From positions 24,006,357 to 24,070,356 of the forward strand of contig NC_088178.1 in assembly GCF_028769735.1 (NCBI RefSeq): 64,000 nucleotides of DNA, in the 5' to 3' direction. Position numbers and translations under genes: made by a program. The notes beneath the pieces were generated by a model that was not told the DNA's origin, did no database searches, and saw only the letters and a program-made list of their open reading frames with translations. Each line of letters opens with the position of its first letter. Within the stretch, counting starts at the first letter, position 1. The DNA comes from Zonotrichia leucophrys gambelii. Lineage: Eukaryota > Chordata > Aves > Passeriformes > Passerellidae. Positions 25,661-39,165 of this stretch are shown piece by piece.

Positions 25661-26780
25661 TAGTTCGGTCTATAAATTGTACATTCTTGGAGAATGGATG
25701 CTGTGTAAGTAGGTGACAAAAGCCTGCTGTCACCAGACATCAATCAGCTCTGCATATCACCGGGCTCCAGCATTACTGCCAGAAGATGGGAAGTGTCCCA
25801 CATGAGGAGCACCACGCTGCCCAAATGCAGAGAAGGGGACAACAGCCTAATAAGAGCTCTGTGATTAGTAGGAATTAATAATTAATCCCACCTTTTTAAT
25901 CTTTGCTTTTAAACAGTTAAGCTGCCACTTAGAAGAGGCATATTGTCAGCAAAACCTAATTCTTTTTAATCCATGCGCTGCCTGCATGACATTCCTGTGG
26001 TTTTTCCCACACACACTGAACTCAGGAGGCAATGCCAAGGAGACAATATCTTGCTTAACACAAAATCTGTGTTAAGCCTTTCACAAAGTACAATAACTCC
26101 TTAAGTACCCATGAAAACCCATGGCAAGCACTTTCAGACATGGGATGATGCCTTTCATTTTGACTTTAAAGCTGAAAATTCGGTCAGCCTGAAATATTCT
26201 GTATCAAAAGTTGAGACAGAGCATCCATTAGCATTGCTCCACTGAACTTCATTGTTTGGCTATGAAACCTCTCACCAATGATGCTTAATTTATACTGCAT
26301 TTGCAAAGGCAACAATTACCTCTAATGCCATTTGTCCTTTGTTATGATGGCCTTTTTTGATCTCTTACCTCATTGAAAAATCCTGTGATTTTAATCAATA
26401 CGTAGTTAACAGCAAAATGTTGTAAAAACATCTTCTCTGACTATGTCAAAACTCCCCTGTATACCATATCCAGCATCTAGAGACTGATAACAAAAAACAT
26501 GTCAAGTGCAACATCACTAAGCAGTAGCCAGCTCTTATTTTAATAGTATTCATAAATGGTGGCTAATTTAAGTGCATTGTATTGGACTGATAATGGAGTC
26601 TCAGTTATTGCTCATCTCTAGAAGCATCTATTCATATGTAAAGCAAAGACATTAGCCATGTAATTAGCCTGCAGCATAACTATCATCCTTCACTCAATCA
26701 TTTCAGTTCCAACTGCCCAAACAATAGTAACATTTCACAATGTTTTCACTTGAAATAGCTGGTGCCTTAATCATAGTGTG
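25661..26780. promoter_or_regulatory. Possible conserved non-coding block
   Basis: The block has few low-complexity runs and carries dense homeodomain-type motifs. GTGATTAGTA, GGAATTAATA and ATTAATCCC occur together at 25861-25889, a near-palindrome combining OTX-type TAATCC and TAATTA-like cores. ATGTAATTAGCC lies at about 26659-26670. This texture is common in vertebrate developmental enhancers, but conservation cannot be tested here. It may equally be ordinary unique DNA. Confidence 0.2.
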
Positions 26781-29700
26781 AATTTCTTATGAAAAGCTCC
26801 CACAGATAGTGTACATCATGCTGGGAAAATGAGTTTAAGTACAAGAAACCGATTAAAACTCTAACAATCTCCCAAGGATAATTTGTTAAAGGGGTTTTGT
26901 TACTTTGCGTTCTCTCTAAAAATAATCTAGTTCTTTATTAAAAGGTTCAGCACCTAAATAACTACTTAAGATTGTATAAGAATAATCAATGTTTTTCCCT
27001 TTGTTGGCTACATACATTTATATTAAACAGAAATGCAATTTCACTGTTAGTTTTAATAATATTTTCGCATATTTCTATTTCATTATTCATGATTCTGTTC
27101 TGAAAGAAAAGAGAATATAATCCCTCAAAGCAATTATTAGAAAGATCTAAGTTTATTTTAGGATGGAAGTTAAACTAAAAGGACCTTTATGATGTTTTCT
27201 GCTGTAGTAGGGCCCTAGATTCTAATACTTGTGCATCCCATCTTCCTTTTGTTCCTATATTGTTGCATTTATGAATGTTGTTTTCAAGACATATTAAGTT
27301 ATCTATAAAGAGCATCCTTAGAAGCAATCTGACACAGAAAGGCATCAGCAGGTGGGAAGGAAAAATAAAATAGAGAGGGGAGTATTGGGATCCAGAAAAG
27401 CCAAAACAGTCACTTGGAGCCTGGAAATGCTCAGAAAAATTATTTTCTCCAGCCATATCACAGATATTCTCCTTTGTATTCCACTCATTTACCTAAGGAA
27501 CAGTAAAGTGAGCTTTTAAACTTATTCTCTTTCCACATTAAGTTTTTTTTTAGCATTTCATAAAAACATTTAAATCTTTTCCTCAAACATCTTCAGTTGG
27601 GGAGAAAATAATTGGAAAACTACAACAATTTGCAAGAAAAGTCTACATAAATTTACCTCAGTATATTATGTAAAATGACTGAATACCTCAAAGCTTCAGT
27701 GTGTGTTAGCTGGCAAGTTTCCAGTGCTGTTCCAATAATTTCTACTCCAATAACAGTATGATAAATAATTTTACTGAGCTAAGATGGAACTGAAGTTGTG
27801 TGCACTTTCATGAAAATGATTATCTTAAAATCAAATGTGAGATTTCCAACTGAACATATGAATAAGTGCTGCAAATGTGATGTCAGTGCCTAGTAGGGAC
27901 CCTAAGAGTAATGGAAGTGAAATGACATGTATATTGTATTATCTTTACAGTAGTTTTGAGACCTGGTTTTATGGACAAAATGGCAAAACAGCACAGGAAA
28001 ATGTGAATTAATTAATCTAAATGATAGTGCAGAAGGTACTCTCCAACCTAAGCTGCAGATAATGACAAAAAAACCAGGCAATTGCACTTCTTAACTTGCC
28101 AGAGTCCCAAGGTGAAGCAAGAGAAGAGTTCTCAGTTGCTCAGGGAAACTTTGAGCAAGCCCAAAATGGAAAGGGCCACTGAAGTACTGCGGGCTGGACC
28201 AGCTCCATTTGTTTAATTTAAGGGAGACAGCTGCTGCGATTTACATAAATTGTGCTTTATTGATCCACAGAGATTCTTGTGGCAGCTTGCCTTCCCCCAG
28301 AAAAAAAAAAAAAAGAATGCCTTGTCATCCTCCCCATGTCTTAGAGGCACCAGAAGAAATACTGAGCAGGTTTTTTGCATTAACTCAGAGTTTACAGTTC
28401 AAGTTTGAAGAGGTGCAATACCAATTGCAGTATCAGAGACTAGGTTTGGGTTTCACGTGGGAAGAAAATACATCAGAAATAGAGATGGGAGGAAAAGCAC
28501 TTTGTAAAGCATGTAAAACAGCAGGATAAAGATGGGAAAATTGAAATATTTTTGCATGAGCTTGGTTTTCTTCCTTGGCAATTTTTTTAAAGAGAGAAAT
28601 TAATATATTTGGGGGGGATTGTGGTAAATATAGATCTCTGAGGGCAAGGGGCAAAGCATAAAGGAAGGCCCAGAGGATCCAAGTTTTCATGTCAACTGCC
28701 ACTTCAATATGTGCATTGCAGGAGACAGGTAGGATAAATCAAACAATGTTTGTACAGTGTTGTGGAAATTGCAAATAATGTAAAAGTGCTAAAAATTATT
28801 ATTAGGTATAAGAGACATGCAAAGGAATCTGTAAAATTAAAAAAAAAAAAAAAATCACACCAAAAACCTAACACTAGCTAACCAAGACATTCTAATTAAA
28901 CACACATACTTTTATCAGGTACTCAAACTTGTCTCCATGCCAGTGTCAGCCTCTGGATTAGCCATGGGCAACTGCTGGGGAGCAGCAAGAGCAGAAAAGG
29001 AAGAAAATAAAATGTCTGTTGAGCCACAGGGTGTTGGGAAAAGAAGAAGGAGGCACTGGAGAACTGCAGCATGATCCTCAGGCAGAACACTCTGAGTGCT
29101 CTGCCCACCCACAGCCCACACATTGCTCTGGGCTAAAACCCAGCTCAGTCCCAACGCAGCCAACAGAAAATGACATTTGCGACATCCTAAGGTTAGCCTA
29201 ACATTAATTAAACCATCACAGTGCTGCACTATTATCCTCTTTACTTCTTTTGTGGATTTTACTTTTCCTTGAGAAACAGTCATTTCCAATTAGAATTTCG
29301 TAATAAATCTGAATGTCAGAACTCCCCAAGTATGAATGTCATCTTTGTTTAGAGGCTGGAAGGAAGAACTGGAAGCAGAGATGTCCTTGAGCACTAAAAT
29401 TAGCTGAAATCCTCAACTACCACAGGAACCTGAATGTGGCATTAGACCTCAAACTGGCTAAACCAGATTTATTGCAAAAGAAAATTCCAGGACTTTCTGC
29501 TTCCCTGGAAGCCTGTGGTGATCCCTGGCAGTGCTGAGATTCCCAGGGGAAATCAGAACCTGGCAACTGCCAATCCAACACAGGCAAACCATCCAAGGCT
29601 GCATACAGCCTTCAGATTTTCCCTTCTCACCAACATTTTACCAGTGAGGATTTCCTCCTCCAAAAATCCCTGCTCTGATGCTTCAGGCCCACAGGAAAGT

Positions 29701-32700
29701 CTGGACCTGAGGGATTTCATGCAAGTGGTTAAGAGTGAGCCCCTGCTTTTTCCAAGGTTTTTGTGCAAATGCCACAAAACCTCAGTGCAGGGGATGCAAA
29801 TCCACATTCCCAGTCAAGGACCAGCTGCCTACGTGGTAATTTCCCTACCATAATTTGCTGCACTGAAAGATACTTTAGGTAGATCACCAGGTAACACCTT
29901 CATGCAAAGCTTGCAGTAAGGAAACATGGATCCCATCATCCAGATTCCCTTTGAGGTATTATTATATCAGGTGTTTGATTATTCACCTCCATCTATTGTT
30001 AGACACTCTGCATTTTCCTAAGAAAATTATGGTGCTGTTTATTAAGCAACAGATTTTTTTTTTTTTGCCAAAGGGTACACAACAATAAAATGCTTTTTTT
30101 TTCAAATATAATTGTTTCTGTTCAGAAGTAAGTGTTTATAAACATGTTGCCATGTGAACTGAATCAAGAAAACTGCCCTTTCTTCTTTTATCTCAGCCTT
30201 CAGGAAAAGTGAGAACTGCATTAAAGATGGGGTTTAACCTTTCAGTAAAGTTGTTGCAGGCATTTTGAATATTTTCATATGGCTAAGTTTGTTCAATATT
30301 TCATAGGTAGTGCTTTGTACTGAATGCCAGAGCTGCACACTTAGAAAATGGCAGTAGAATTTAGCAATATTGCTGCATACCACAGGTAAGCCTACATTCA
30401 CTACTCCAACATTTCACTCTGCCATCCTTCACTCAAAGCAATTTCACATGGAAAAAAAATTTAAATCATTGAGATACACTAAGGCAAAATACATCAGTCA
30501 TCCAACAAGAGAACCTGTCACTGCTGCACAATGTACAGATCATTTGCCAAAGTCAAAGGTGACAGAAAATTAAGAAATATACAAACACAACTAAGAGCAC
30601 CAGGTAGACCTGAAAAGGCACAAAATAAATCATCTTGTCCTGCCAAGGTTAAGATTGAACCATGAACTTTCTTGCATTTGGAATTTTGTAGGAGGGAATA
30701 GATCTCGAGATCTCGTGCACAGAAGCTGGGTTTATTCCACCTCAAAACACTTTACTCCATGACTCACCTAGAACAGCCAATGCTGCAGCAGCATCAGTTT
30801 TAAGCAAGTCCAAGGTTTGGAATATACAAGAAAACATTGAATTATATACTGCAATTTGGGCTCTGATAGTTACCAGGATAGGCAGATGAAGAAAATAGAA
30901 GCTGCTCCAAACACAGAACTCTGGGTTAAGCAAAACTTGTCTTTCCCATTATAGCAAGACATTATAATCTGCACAATAAAAGTCTTCTGGACTAAGCAAT
31001 CATTTTCTTGGTTAAATGCTTCTTACTTGTCAGCATTGAGGCTTGTTGCTCTGGAGAAAATCCTCCTTTTTAAAATAAGAGGTTAGTTTTGACATGCAAA
31101 ATTTGCTCTTCAACTGATAAGAAAAGTCATAGAAACACAATATTTGTAACCTGAGGATGTCTGCATTGAAAGTGAAAGAAAACTAAAATATTATAAACTG
31201 CACAAAACCAAGCAAAATTTTTTTTTGCCTCATTAAAGTATTAGGTGGAGGAAATCTGTTCTGATTCATTTTCTTGCAAATGAACATTTTTACTGGGATA
31301 TTTATGTATGCAAATATAACAGAATAATTAACAGTACAGGAGTAATATGAGTGTGTACAAAAATACCCATTAAGATTCTACACACAGTCCTGATTACTGA
31401 CATGGGAGAGATTCTTCTGACTTGGAAAGTTCAACAAGAGAGTCCTTTAGTAGTAGAAATTGTATAAAATAGACAGTATTAAAATATTTCTTAAACTATT
31501 GCCAGCATCTATAATGACAAGAGGCTTTGAAATTTTAACTTGTCCATTGTTTGATTTACAAACCCCCCCAAAATATGCTTACTTATGAAGCTACTTATCT
31601 TTCTGTCAACCAACCCCCGTGGTTTATGGTGGTGGTTTCACATTGTTATTGTATTTCACAACTCAGGTATTTGGATACCCAATTGTATAAATGACTACTT
31701 TCAAACAGTTAAATCCCCAAAAGAAAACAGGATGTGAGCCAAAAAAATTTTAAGTGAGATGAACCGAAGCCTGGAATACATCTGTGTTTACACATGGTCT
31801 GTTAGTCTGCAAATATATGTGGGCAACTGTGCACACCTAATTCCACAAATCTGAGTTCATAAATTCATTTCCTTCACTCCCAGTTGACACTGTCAATGCA
31901 TTCTTCAGTCTTTTTGCTGAAAGAGGATCAAGTGTGCCAGCCATGAGAGTGACTTTGGAGGCTGCAAACACTTTCCAAGAGAAAGGGACTGATAAAACTG
32001 CCTTACTTTGCATATGGCAGGAAAACAGAAGATACCAAAGGTTATTTACTACTGATATGTTCCACATTTAAAAGAACAATCTTAAGCCCACTGCCTGTCC
32101 CTTGAGCCATCTGGTCCCTCCATTATTAATTGTTCTACCCGACCTTCACAAGAGAAGAAAAATATTGTTGTATCTTCTTTTATCTTGTCTTATAATAGGA
32201 ATCATGTTTCATAGTGTTGAAATAAATTACTTGCACAGTGATCAAACATCTTAGCTTCGTTTCAGCATTTAATCACCCGTGAAAGCCTTTTATTGCTTTG
32301 TATACTCCAAAGTCATGAACATTATTTCCTATCTATTCTATGGAAAGTATCTTTCATTTTATTTTTCAATTACATCTCAAATTCCACCGTTCTTCTAGCA
32401 AGCACTTTGGTGTAATCCAAATGCATGAAAGACCTTTGTTTCTCTGGTATTTAAAGTAAAATACTCTGGCTAAAGTAATACCAATTTCATTGACAGTACT
32501 TTATTTCCACTCAATATATACATTAAAAAGCCTCAGAAAAAAACAATAAATAAAATCAATACATCAGGCAATGGATGTATTGAACAGACTATGGTTTTTC
32601 TAAAATCCTTTATGTTTACTAGGCTGCTTGTCAAAGCATCATCGCAAAACAATAGTCATGCACCAATTCTGCCCAAAACTCTCACCAAGTTTATGGATCT

Positions 32701-33184
32701 TTCAGACAATTATTTAATGTCATTAACCTCAGTATAGGTTTTGCAACATACCTAGATTTTTGTTTGGTGAGCTAGCTCAAAGTCAAACTGCTCTTTCAGA
32801 TGCATGAGGAAAACCCACATCTTTACTAATTAGAGAAAAAAACCCCCACACTTCAAGATTTTTTATAGCAAAACACACACCAATTGCTATTCTAGAAAGC
32901 CAGATTAAGAGAGTTTAATGGAGAGAAAACATTTCTTGAAAACCCAGTCAATCTGTGTCATTATCAGAGAGTTTTATATCACATCCTACAAGTATTAGTG
33001 CAGCTGAAAGAAGTCTGACAACTTACAGTGACAGAGGAACTAAAGCCCCATCTAACATCTGTGACCAGGCCATGCACAATTTGAACCAAATTTAACTGGG
33101 CCCTGTTTTGGGCAGGAAGCTGGTTCTCAGAGTTCTTTTCTAGAACTCTATTCATCCATAAACCATGGGGGTTGTTATCATTAA
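26781..33184. other. Long non-coding stretch, no gene seen
   Basis: Over 6 kb no exon or known repeat was recognised. Homopolymers occur at 28301-28314 (A14), 28839-28854 (A16) and 30054-30066 (T13). A 14-base palindrome AGATCTCGAGATCT lies at 30700-30713. GC-richer patches at 28920-29170 and 29500-29830 carry only chance open frames on opposing strands. Confidence 0.5.
33129..33149. other. Inverted repeat, 8-bp arms
   Basis: AGAGTTCT (33129-33136) and AGAACTCT (33142-33149) are exact reverse complements around a five-base spacer. It is a weak hairpin with no adjacent gene, and could be chance. Confidence 0.4.
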
Positions 33185-33240
33185 TACTTAAGAATATATT
33201 AATTCAATTCAATATTAATTTAATTAAGAAAATATTAATT
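33185..33240. repeat. AT-rich tract with AATATTAATT repeats
   Basis: The words AATATTAATTT and ATATTAATTC recur three times with intervening AATTCAATTC. It is low-complexity sequence with some inverted symmetry. Confidence 0.6.
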
Positions 33241-35172
33241 TCAACCATTCATCACAGCAAACTTTTCTAAAGTCCAGATTTTCCAAAGTTCAAATTTTCA
33301 AAGCTCTGGGGGAGTGTTCCAATAGAAGCATTGGTGGCAAAGCAAAATAAACAGTTTTAAGATGAATTTTAAAAACTTACTGCCCCATCAGCCACCTGCA
33401 GCAATGCAGGACTGACACAGATAAAACAATTGTTCCCTCTTCAATATTCTTATGCTCCATTGAAATCCTTTTCAGTAAACAACCATTACATATTTTTTTT
33501 TATAGACAGTATAAAAAATTCTGGTATGTGAAGAAGAAATATTCACCCTTTATATCTTCATCCAGTTCAAATCAGAGTTATGGCTAATAGTTCACTAATT
33601 TCTGATTGTGAAAATATAAAATATTTTACATCTCATAGAAATTCACTTTTATTGAAATATGATGGCAGTGAATTTGGATGCTGAATTCCAAAATGAGACA
33701 AATGTTATTTCTGTTACAGTAGCTTTTTCTACCCCTTGAGAATTTTTCCATTCTCATTGGTTTCATAGATTATGAGTTTTTAGATAGTAGTAAAGCTTCT
33801 TATACATAAATATGAGAAAACAGTAGAAAAAGAAAGAATAAACAAACAGCATCTGTTTGGAATGATTATTTAGCTGATAGATTTTGGTCTTAAGCAAACA
33901 AGGAAAAATGCATCCTCTAAAATGATAAATGTTGGAAAAACTTAGTTATTTACTTGCCCCACCTAAGGCTGGGGATATTTTACACTGAGCATTACTGAGA
34001 GCACACAAACAGATTATATTGATTTCAATTAGAAAATCATGTGAATAGATCTGTCACCCTTGATAACCTTTCACTGGAACTTTGATTGTGGCATTATGAG
34101 CTGAAACTGCACATAATATTAGAGACAATACTTAAGCGAAAAAGCACATTTATTCTAAAGACAGAATAATTTATTTTTAATGGTCTTAAGTATTAGCAGC
34201 ACTACTACCAGTATCAGTTAGGTTACCAGTATTATCATGAAATAGTTCTCTCAAAGTGGGGGGGGGGGGGTTACAACATATTAAAAAAAATAAAGAAACC
34301 ATTCCTACGTAGAAGATAATTAAGAATTCCTTTACAGATATGAATTCTGTACAATTCCACACCAAATTTTCTAAAGCTTTCACTCCATGTCAGAACACAA
34401 AGCCCAGGCTAATCTGCTCTGGACAGCCTAGAAAGACAAACCTATAAACCACATTCTTCAGACTCTCCACTGTGACCTTCAGCCAAATTCCCAGCACCAC
34501 AAATCCCCTGGTTCAGCTTCAGCAGGAAATTAAGCCACACTCCAGTTAAAATGTTGTTTTAAATATCTTTTTCAGGCTGTGTCTAAGTTTTAGGTAAAGG
34601 TGAAGCAGCAGCTCACAGGCAAAATATGTTGGCAAAGGAGTCAACACATGTTGGGGATTACATCACTGTCCCACTAATACAGATATGCCAGAATTCCCCA
34701 GATACAGAAATCTTAATGCCCTTCAGTGTTCAATTCACAACGAATAACAAACTTTAAAAATCCAAAAACAAGGTGACAGAGGTTTCACCCAGTAACTCCA
34801 AATAGAAACATTTTACTAGGATGTTAAACAAACCTTTCAAAGTGTTTCAAGTCAATTCGTAGAGGGCTGAGTGACTGAAGAGTAAGATATTTCAAGCTAG
34901 CTTGTACCAGAGAAAAATTTGAGATATCCAACCTTTATTCTGAAATTGACTTTTTTTTTCAGAAACTGTACACAGCCGCAATTTGAGGAAGCTGCCTCAG
35001 AAAGGAGAGGTGCTTCTCCTTTTTTCTCATGTATATATGCTCACCAACAGCCAGAGATCACACGGAGAAGCAAAAGAGGCCTCCAACACCCATCTCTGGG
35101 AGCACAGGCACTGCCTCAATAAGCTGACCCTCTCTGTTTAATCCCCATCACTGGAGAAGATGAACATCATCT
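33241..35172. other. Non-coding sequence, includes G13 run
   Basis: No gene is seen. A pure run of 13 G lies at 34258-34270 on the plus strand. It is the longest G homopolymer in the window and a likely site of sequencing or polymerase error. Otherwise the sequence is AT-rich and unique-looking. Confidence 0.5.
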
Positions 35173-35262
35173 GCTGGAAGGTGTCCCTGCCCATGGCAGG
35201 GAGTTGGAATCAGATCATCTTTAAAGGTCCTTCCAACCTCAACCACTCAGTGATTCTGCAGT
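35173..35262 (+). mobile_element. CR1 LINE 3' end, sense
   Basis: The segment gives the CR1 3' terminus in order: GGAAGGTGTCCCTGCCCATG (about 35176-35195), GCAGGGAGTTGGAATCAGAT, CATCTTTAAAGGTCC and TTCCAACCTCAACCACTCAG, ending TGATTCTGCA at 35260. In birds this tail is normally 'gatcttcaaggtcccttccaacccaaaccattctatgattct'. CR1 has no poly-A tail and ends in short ATTCTATG-type repeats, here degraded. Only about 90 bases remain, consistent with 5' truncation. Confidence 0.85.
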
Positions 35263-38200
35263 CATGTTCAACACCACAGCTGACCTCTTTATTTCCAGAT
35301 TATTCTGATTTTAAAGACCTTCCAGCATTTCTTTCCATAGTCTCCTGTGTGAAACTCCTGATCTGGAAAACCTCTCTCTCCCCAGCCACCACAGATGCCC
35401 TCTGCACTTCAGTCCTTACTGAGGCAATAACAGAAGAATCAGAGTATCCCATTTGCTCCTGTGATTTCTCCTGCGCTGTTCATGTCATTGCAGCACACAC
35501 TCTCCTGTTTACAGAATATCTAGATTTGCAAAGTGGGAAGGCTGCAGATGAGCATCTCACTTGACAATGAACTAAATCACTGCTATTTTTACTCTCTCTA
35601 TATGTTCTCGGCCAATCCTCACCGATTCTATATGTGCACATAAAGTCTCCTTTTGTCTCTTACTTGACCACAGACTTTGCTCCCCGAGGCCTGCCCTCTG
35701 GTTTTTTTCAGGATTTGTCAGCCCTGCCTGCACACAGCCTGTTCTGGCTGGGCCAGGCTCAGCACTAAGCTCCCTTTTGTCCAGCTGCCTCCAGAGCACA
35801 AAGGGAGCTCCACAGCCAGGTTTGATTACACCAAATGCCCGCTGGTGCAGGTCCCTCCACTAATCTCCAGCCAGACAAAAAGAGGGGCTTTAATCCTTGA
35901 AATCCTCTTAATGACCTTCCAAAGACATGGCCATCAGTCTTCCTGCAGTCCCTCAGGCAGAATGCTCTAGGTTTAAAAATCTTTCCAGATAACTCCCCAA
36001 AACCTTGACTGACACCAGGAAAATACATAAAGGCACACATGGTAATAACTGTAATACAGTAACTGGCAGTACTAAGAGGGGAAATAATAGCTTTTCAGGC
36101 AAACATTAAAGTCAGGGCAAGTTAACTCAGTCTGAGTAAACAAATTGTACAAAAGTCCAATTTTTGTGAAATGAGTCCTACTGAGCACAATTCTTCCCAT
36201 TAGTCACACAATAATTATGCAACCACACAGCAAACAAACCACAGCCTTTCCCTTTCTTCTGTCTTGGTTGCTGAGGACTCATGAGGATACAGACATTATT
36301 GAGTAAAAGCATTAATCTCTGAAAAAGCATGTTTGCAATGCTCATTTTGTCCCATGAAAGAAATATGAAACCAGAAATTACCAATAATTTCACTGTGGAA
36401 GCACAGGAAAGTATTTATGAGGTACACCACTCACAGTGCTCTGAAGGATCAGAGCACTGAACTGACTGAAGATTTTAAATTAAGGGTATTTATCTTAACT
36501 AAACATGTGAAATAATTTTAAAAATACAATTAACTGGTCAAAACACCAGCAATATAGGATGTTGTGGAAGATCCATGTGTGAGGTTTTCCTTCCTGTCAG
36601 CAAAGAACATGGTTATTAAAGTTTCCACTGTTGTCAAAGTATGTTAGAGCTTTTATAAACTATTTCCACAGTTCTTCACACTCAATCTTAATAAAACAGT
36701 TTCAAATCTCAGAACAGTTTTAGTTACATTCTACAATTACAATGGCTATAACACAACCATCCTCCCAATGGTAGAGGAAAAAAAACAAACATCTCTCTTC
36801 TCAGTTTGGTCAACAGCTTGTGATTGGATCAGATCACTATTTTCAAGTTAACCAATATTTTGTGTTGTATTAAAAGACTTAATTTCACTCTCTTCAGTGG
36901 GATTGAATATTTAGCTACTTATTTGAAGCTATCATTTTAATGACTTCAAAAATTTCAAATATCCCAAACTCATTAAAAGACATACTATAGCTAGAGTAAA
37001 TCAAGGTTTTGAGGGTTTTGTTTTAGTTCTGAAAAAAAGCCCAAATGTACATGCCACTCCACATGTTAAATAATAAAGGAAGGGATATTAGAAATTAAAA
37101 TGAAAATAATTACAGGGATTACATTTCAGTTCCTAGATAATCCTGTTACCTAAGAAATTTGAGTTATACCTTCTAAAGATTTGAGATGGACTAATAATTA
37201 CTTCTTCAAATAATAATTCCCATTTCTTTAAGCACTGAAATAAATTTATTCCAAATAAAGGTTGTGGGGTGGTGGTTTTTCTTTTTGGTGGGTGGGGGGT
37301 GTTTCTACCAAATAAAGTAAAATTGTTTAACTTAATCTGTTCCATAGCAGTGCAGGTTTCTGCACTGGGAATGCCTTATTCTAGGTGGTTTCTTTGCCTT
37401 AAATCTACTTAATCTCACATCTAGTTCCTCCAAGCAGAGTGACTGCAGAGAAAGTTCATGGTGAGGGTGTTGCCATAAACTCAGATTTCAATCAGATGAG
37501 GAAGAAACTGAGGCAGAGCTTTCAGGCTTTAATATAATGGAACATAAGTAATGCCATTTGACCAGAAAGTTGATTTCCAATTTGGAAATTGATTTTGAGC
37601 TTGCTTCACCTAAGCATTTTTTTTTCTGGGTTAGGGAAGAGGGAGGAATATTTGGTTTTGTTTATCTGGGTTTTTTATCAGGCAGTAAAGACTGTGAATT
37701 CTTTCTTTGCAGTTTGAGGGACAAATGACATCAAAAGTCACCTAACTTTTCTTTGCATGTTAAAATCAGCTATTTAACTATAAAAGTGACAAAATGCTCT
37801 GCAGCAAATACTTCCAAATCTTTAGTATTTAACTGTGGGCAATATAAACCAAAGAAAAACCTTAAATAAATCTATAAATTATGGTAACCTGATGAAATTA
37901 TAAACATTTTGAGATACCTTTTTAAAAGTTCCCAGGCAAGTTTAAACTATCCAATGTAACCTGTGTTCTGGGAAACTTAATTTTAAATCTTCATTGATAT
38001 TGACAACACACTTCCATTTGTGATCAGTTTCAATAGGTTTTGGGAATTTTTTCAATATGCAAAAAACTCAGTATTTTTATTCTTTTCATTTCTCTCTGGA
38101 AGATACTCATAACAATGAAAACTCCTATTAAAAAAATCTTTAAGGAAACTTTAAACATGAGTTCACATTGTGAAATCTGGATTAGAAATGTTTCTGAAAG

Positions 38201-38974
38201 ATACTTTGATACTTTGAATGTTCCACAAAAGAAATTTTGAGATTAAGCAAAGTATGCTCAGATTCACCTCAAGAAGCTATCATAAAAGTCTGAGCAGTAA
38301 AAACCCCCTAAAATTCTTCAAACAGCAAGACTTAGATGCCGAACACAAAGTTACCTCCAGTGTAATTATTGCCCATCTGAGGGATAACCCACATGCCAAT
38401 GAAGAGGAAAAGGTAAAGGTTCAGTGGCAGGTGACTGCACAGTTATGGACATTAAAGATCTGAACATTTCAGGGACACAGGGAAGCTCAGTGAGAACTGT
38501 CACTCAGCAGTGAACAGCTGCCTCTCTAAAATTCAGATTAGAGCAAATGGCCTCAAAACCACTCATAAACCCAGGACACCAGAATGAACATTTAGTTTAA
38601 TCAGTGCAAAGTTAAGGGAATGAAAAAAGCTTCAAACTCCTGCCTGGCTGACATTTTTATTTGTAACCACTGAGTAAAAACCATTTTCTAGAGCAGCAAT
38701 GATGAGATGTTTAATATGAATTATACATCTAATGACACAACCACACCTCAGGATCAGTTGCATATCTTGCAGCAACAGCAGATTTCAAATTGTTGTGATT
38801 TCTATTGGACATGCCACATGCCTGTGCCTCATGGCATAAAACAGCTATTTTTAAAAGTGGCCTCCATGGTTGAGTACTGGCCTCGTGATCAGCAGAGCCA
38901 CAGGTGTCAGAAATCAAACACAGGGCTGTTTCCCACCTCATAGGGATCTCAAGCAGCAAGGACAGCCTGGGTCA
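35263..38974. other. Non-coding sequence with GT-rich spot
   Basis: An open frame at 35160-35564 begins inside the CR1 tail above and has no recognised domain. GC-richer sequence at 35640-35950 carries frames on both strands, again without family signals. A G/T-rich run lies at 37261-37301. Nothing else is recognised. Confidence 0.5.
37261..37301 (+). other. G/T-rich run, possible G-quadruplex
   Basis: The run reads GTTGTGGGGTGGTGG, then a T-rich spacer, then GGTGGGTGGGGGGTG. Runs of 4, 3 and 6 G plus GG pairs could support a weak two- or three-tetrad quadruplex. This is a sequence-pattern inference. Confidence 0.4.
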
Positions 38975-39165
38975 CAAGATTCACAGAATCACTGGGATGG
39001 AAGAAACCTTAAAGATCATTGTATCCAACCCATGCCCTAACAGCTCAACTAAACCCTGGCACCCAGTGCCACATCCAGGCTTTGTTAAACACACCCAGGG
39101 ATGGTGACTCCATCACCTCCCCAGGCAGCCATTCCAGAACTTTATCTCTCTTTCCATGAATTTTT
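38975..39165 (-). mobile_element. CR1 LINE 3' end, antisense
   Basis: Reading the plus strand, CACAGAATCACTGGGATGG (38982-39000) is followed by ACCTTAAAGATCATTG, TATCCAACCCATGCCCTAAC, GTGCCACATCCAGGC, AGGGATGGTGACTCC (39097-39111), ATCACCTCC and GGCAGCCATTCCAG. This is the reverse complement of the avian CR1 3' region in its normal order. The copy is diverged with small deletions, so it is not young. It ends in ordinary T-rich sequence near 39165. Confidence 0.88.

Noticed and set aside
30700..30713. AGATCTCGAGATCT palindrome resembling a BglII-XhoI linker
   Set aside because: No vector or synthetic sequence surrounds it. It is probably a chance palindrome.
35160..35564. 134-codon plus-strand open frame
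   Set aside because: Its first part is translated CR1 3' UTR and the remainder has no domain.
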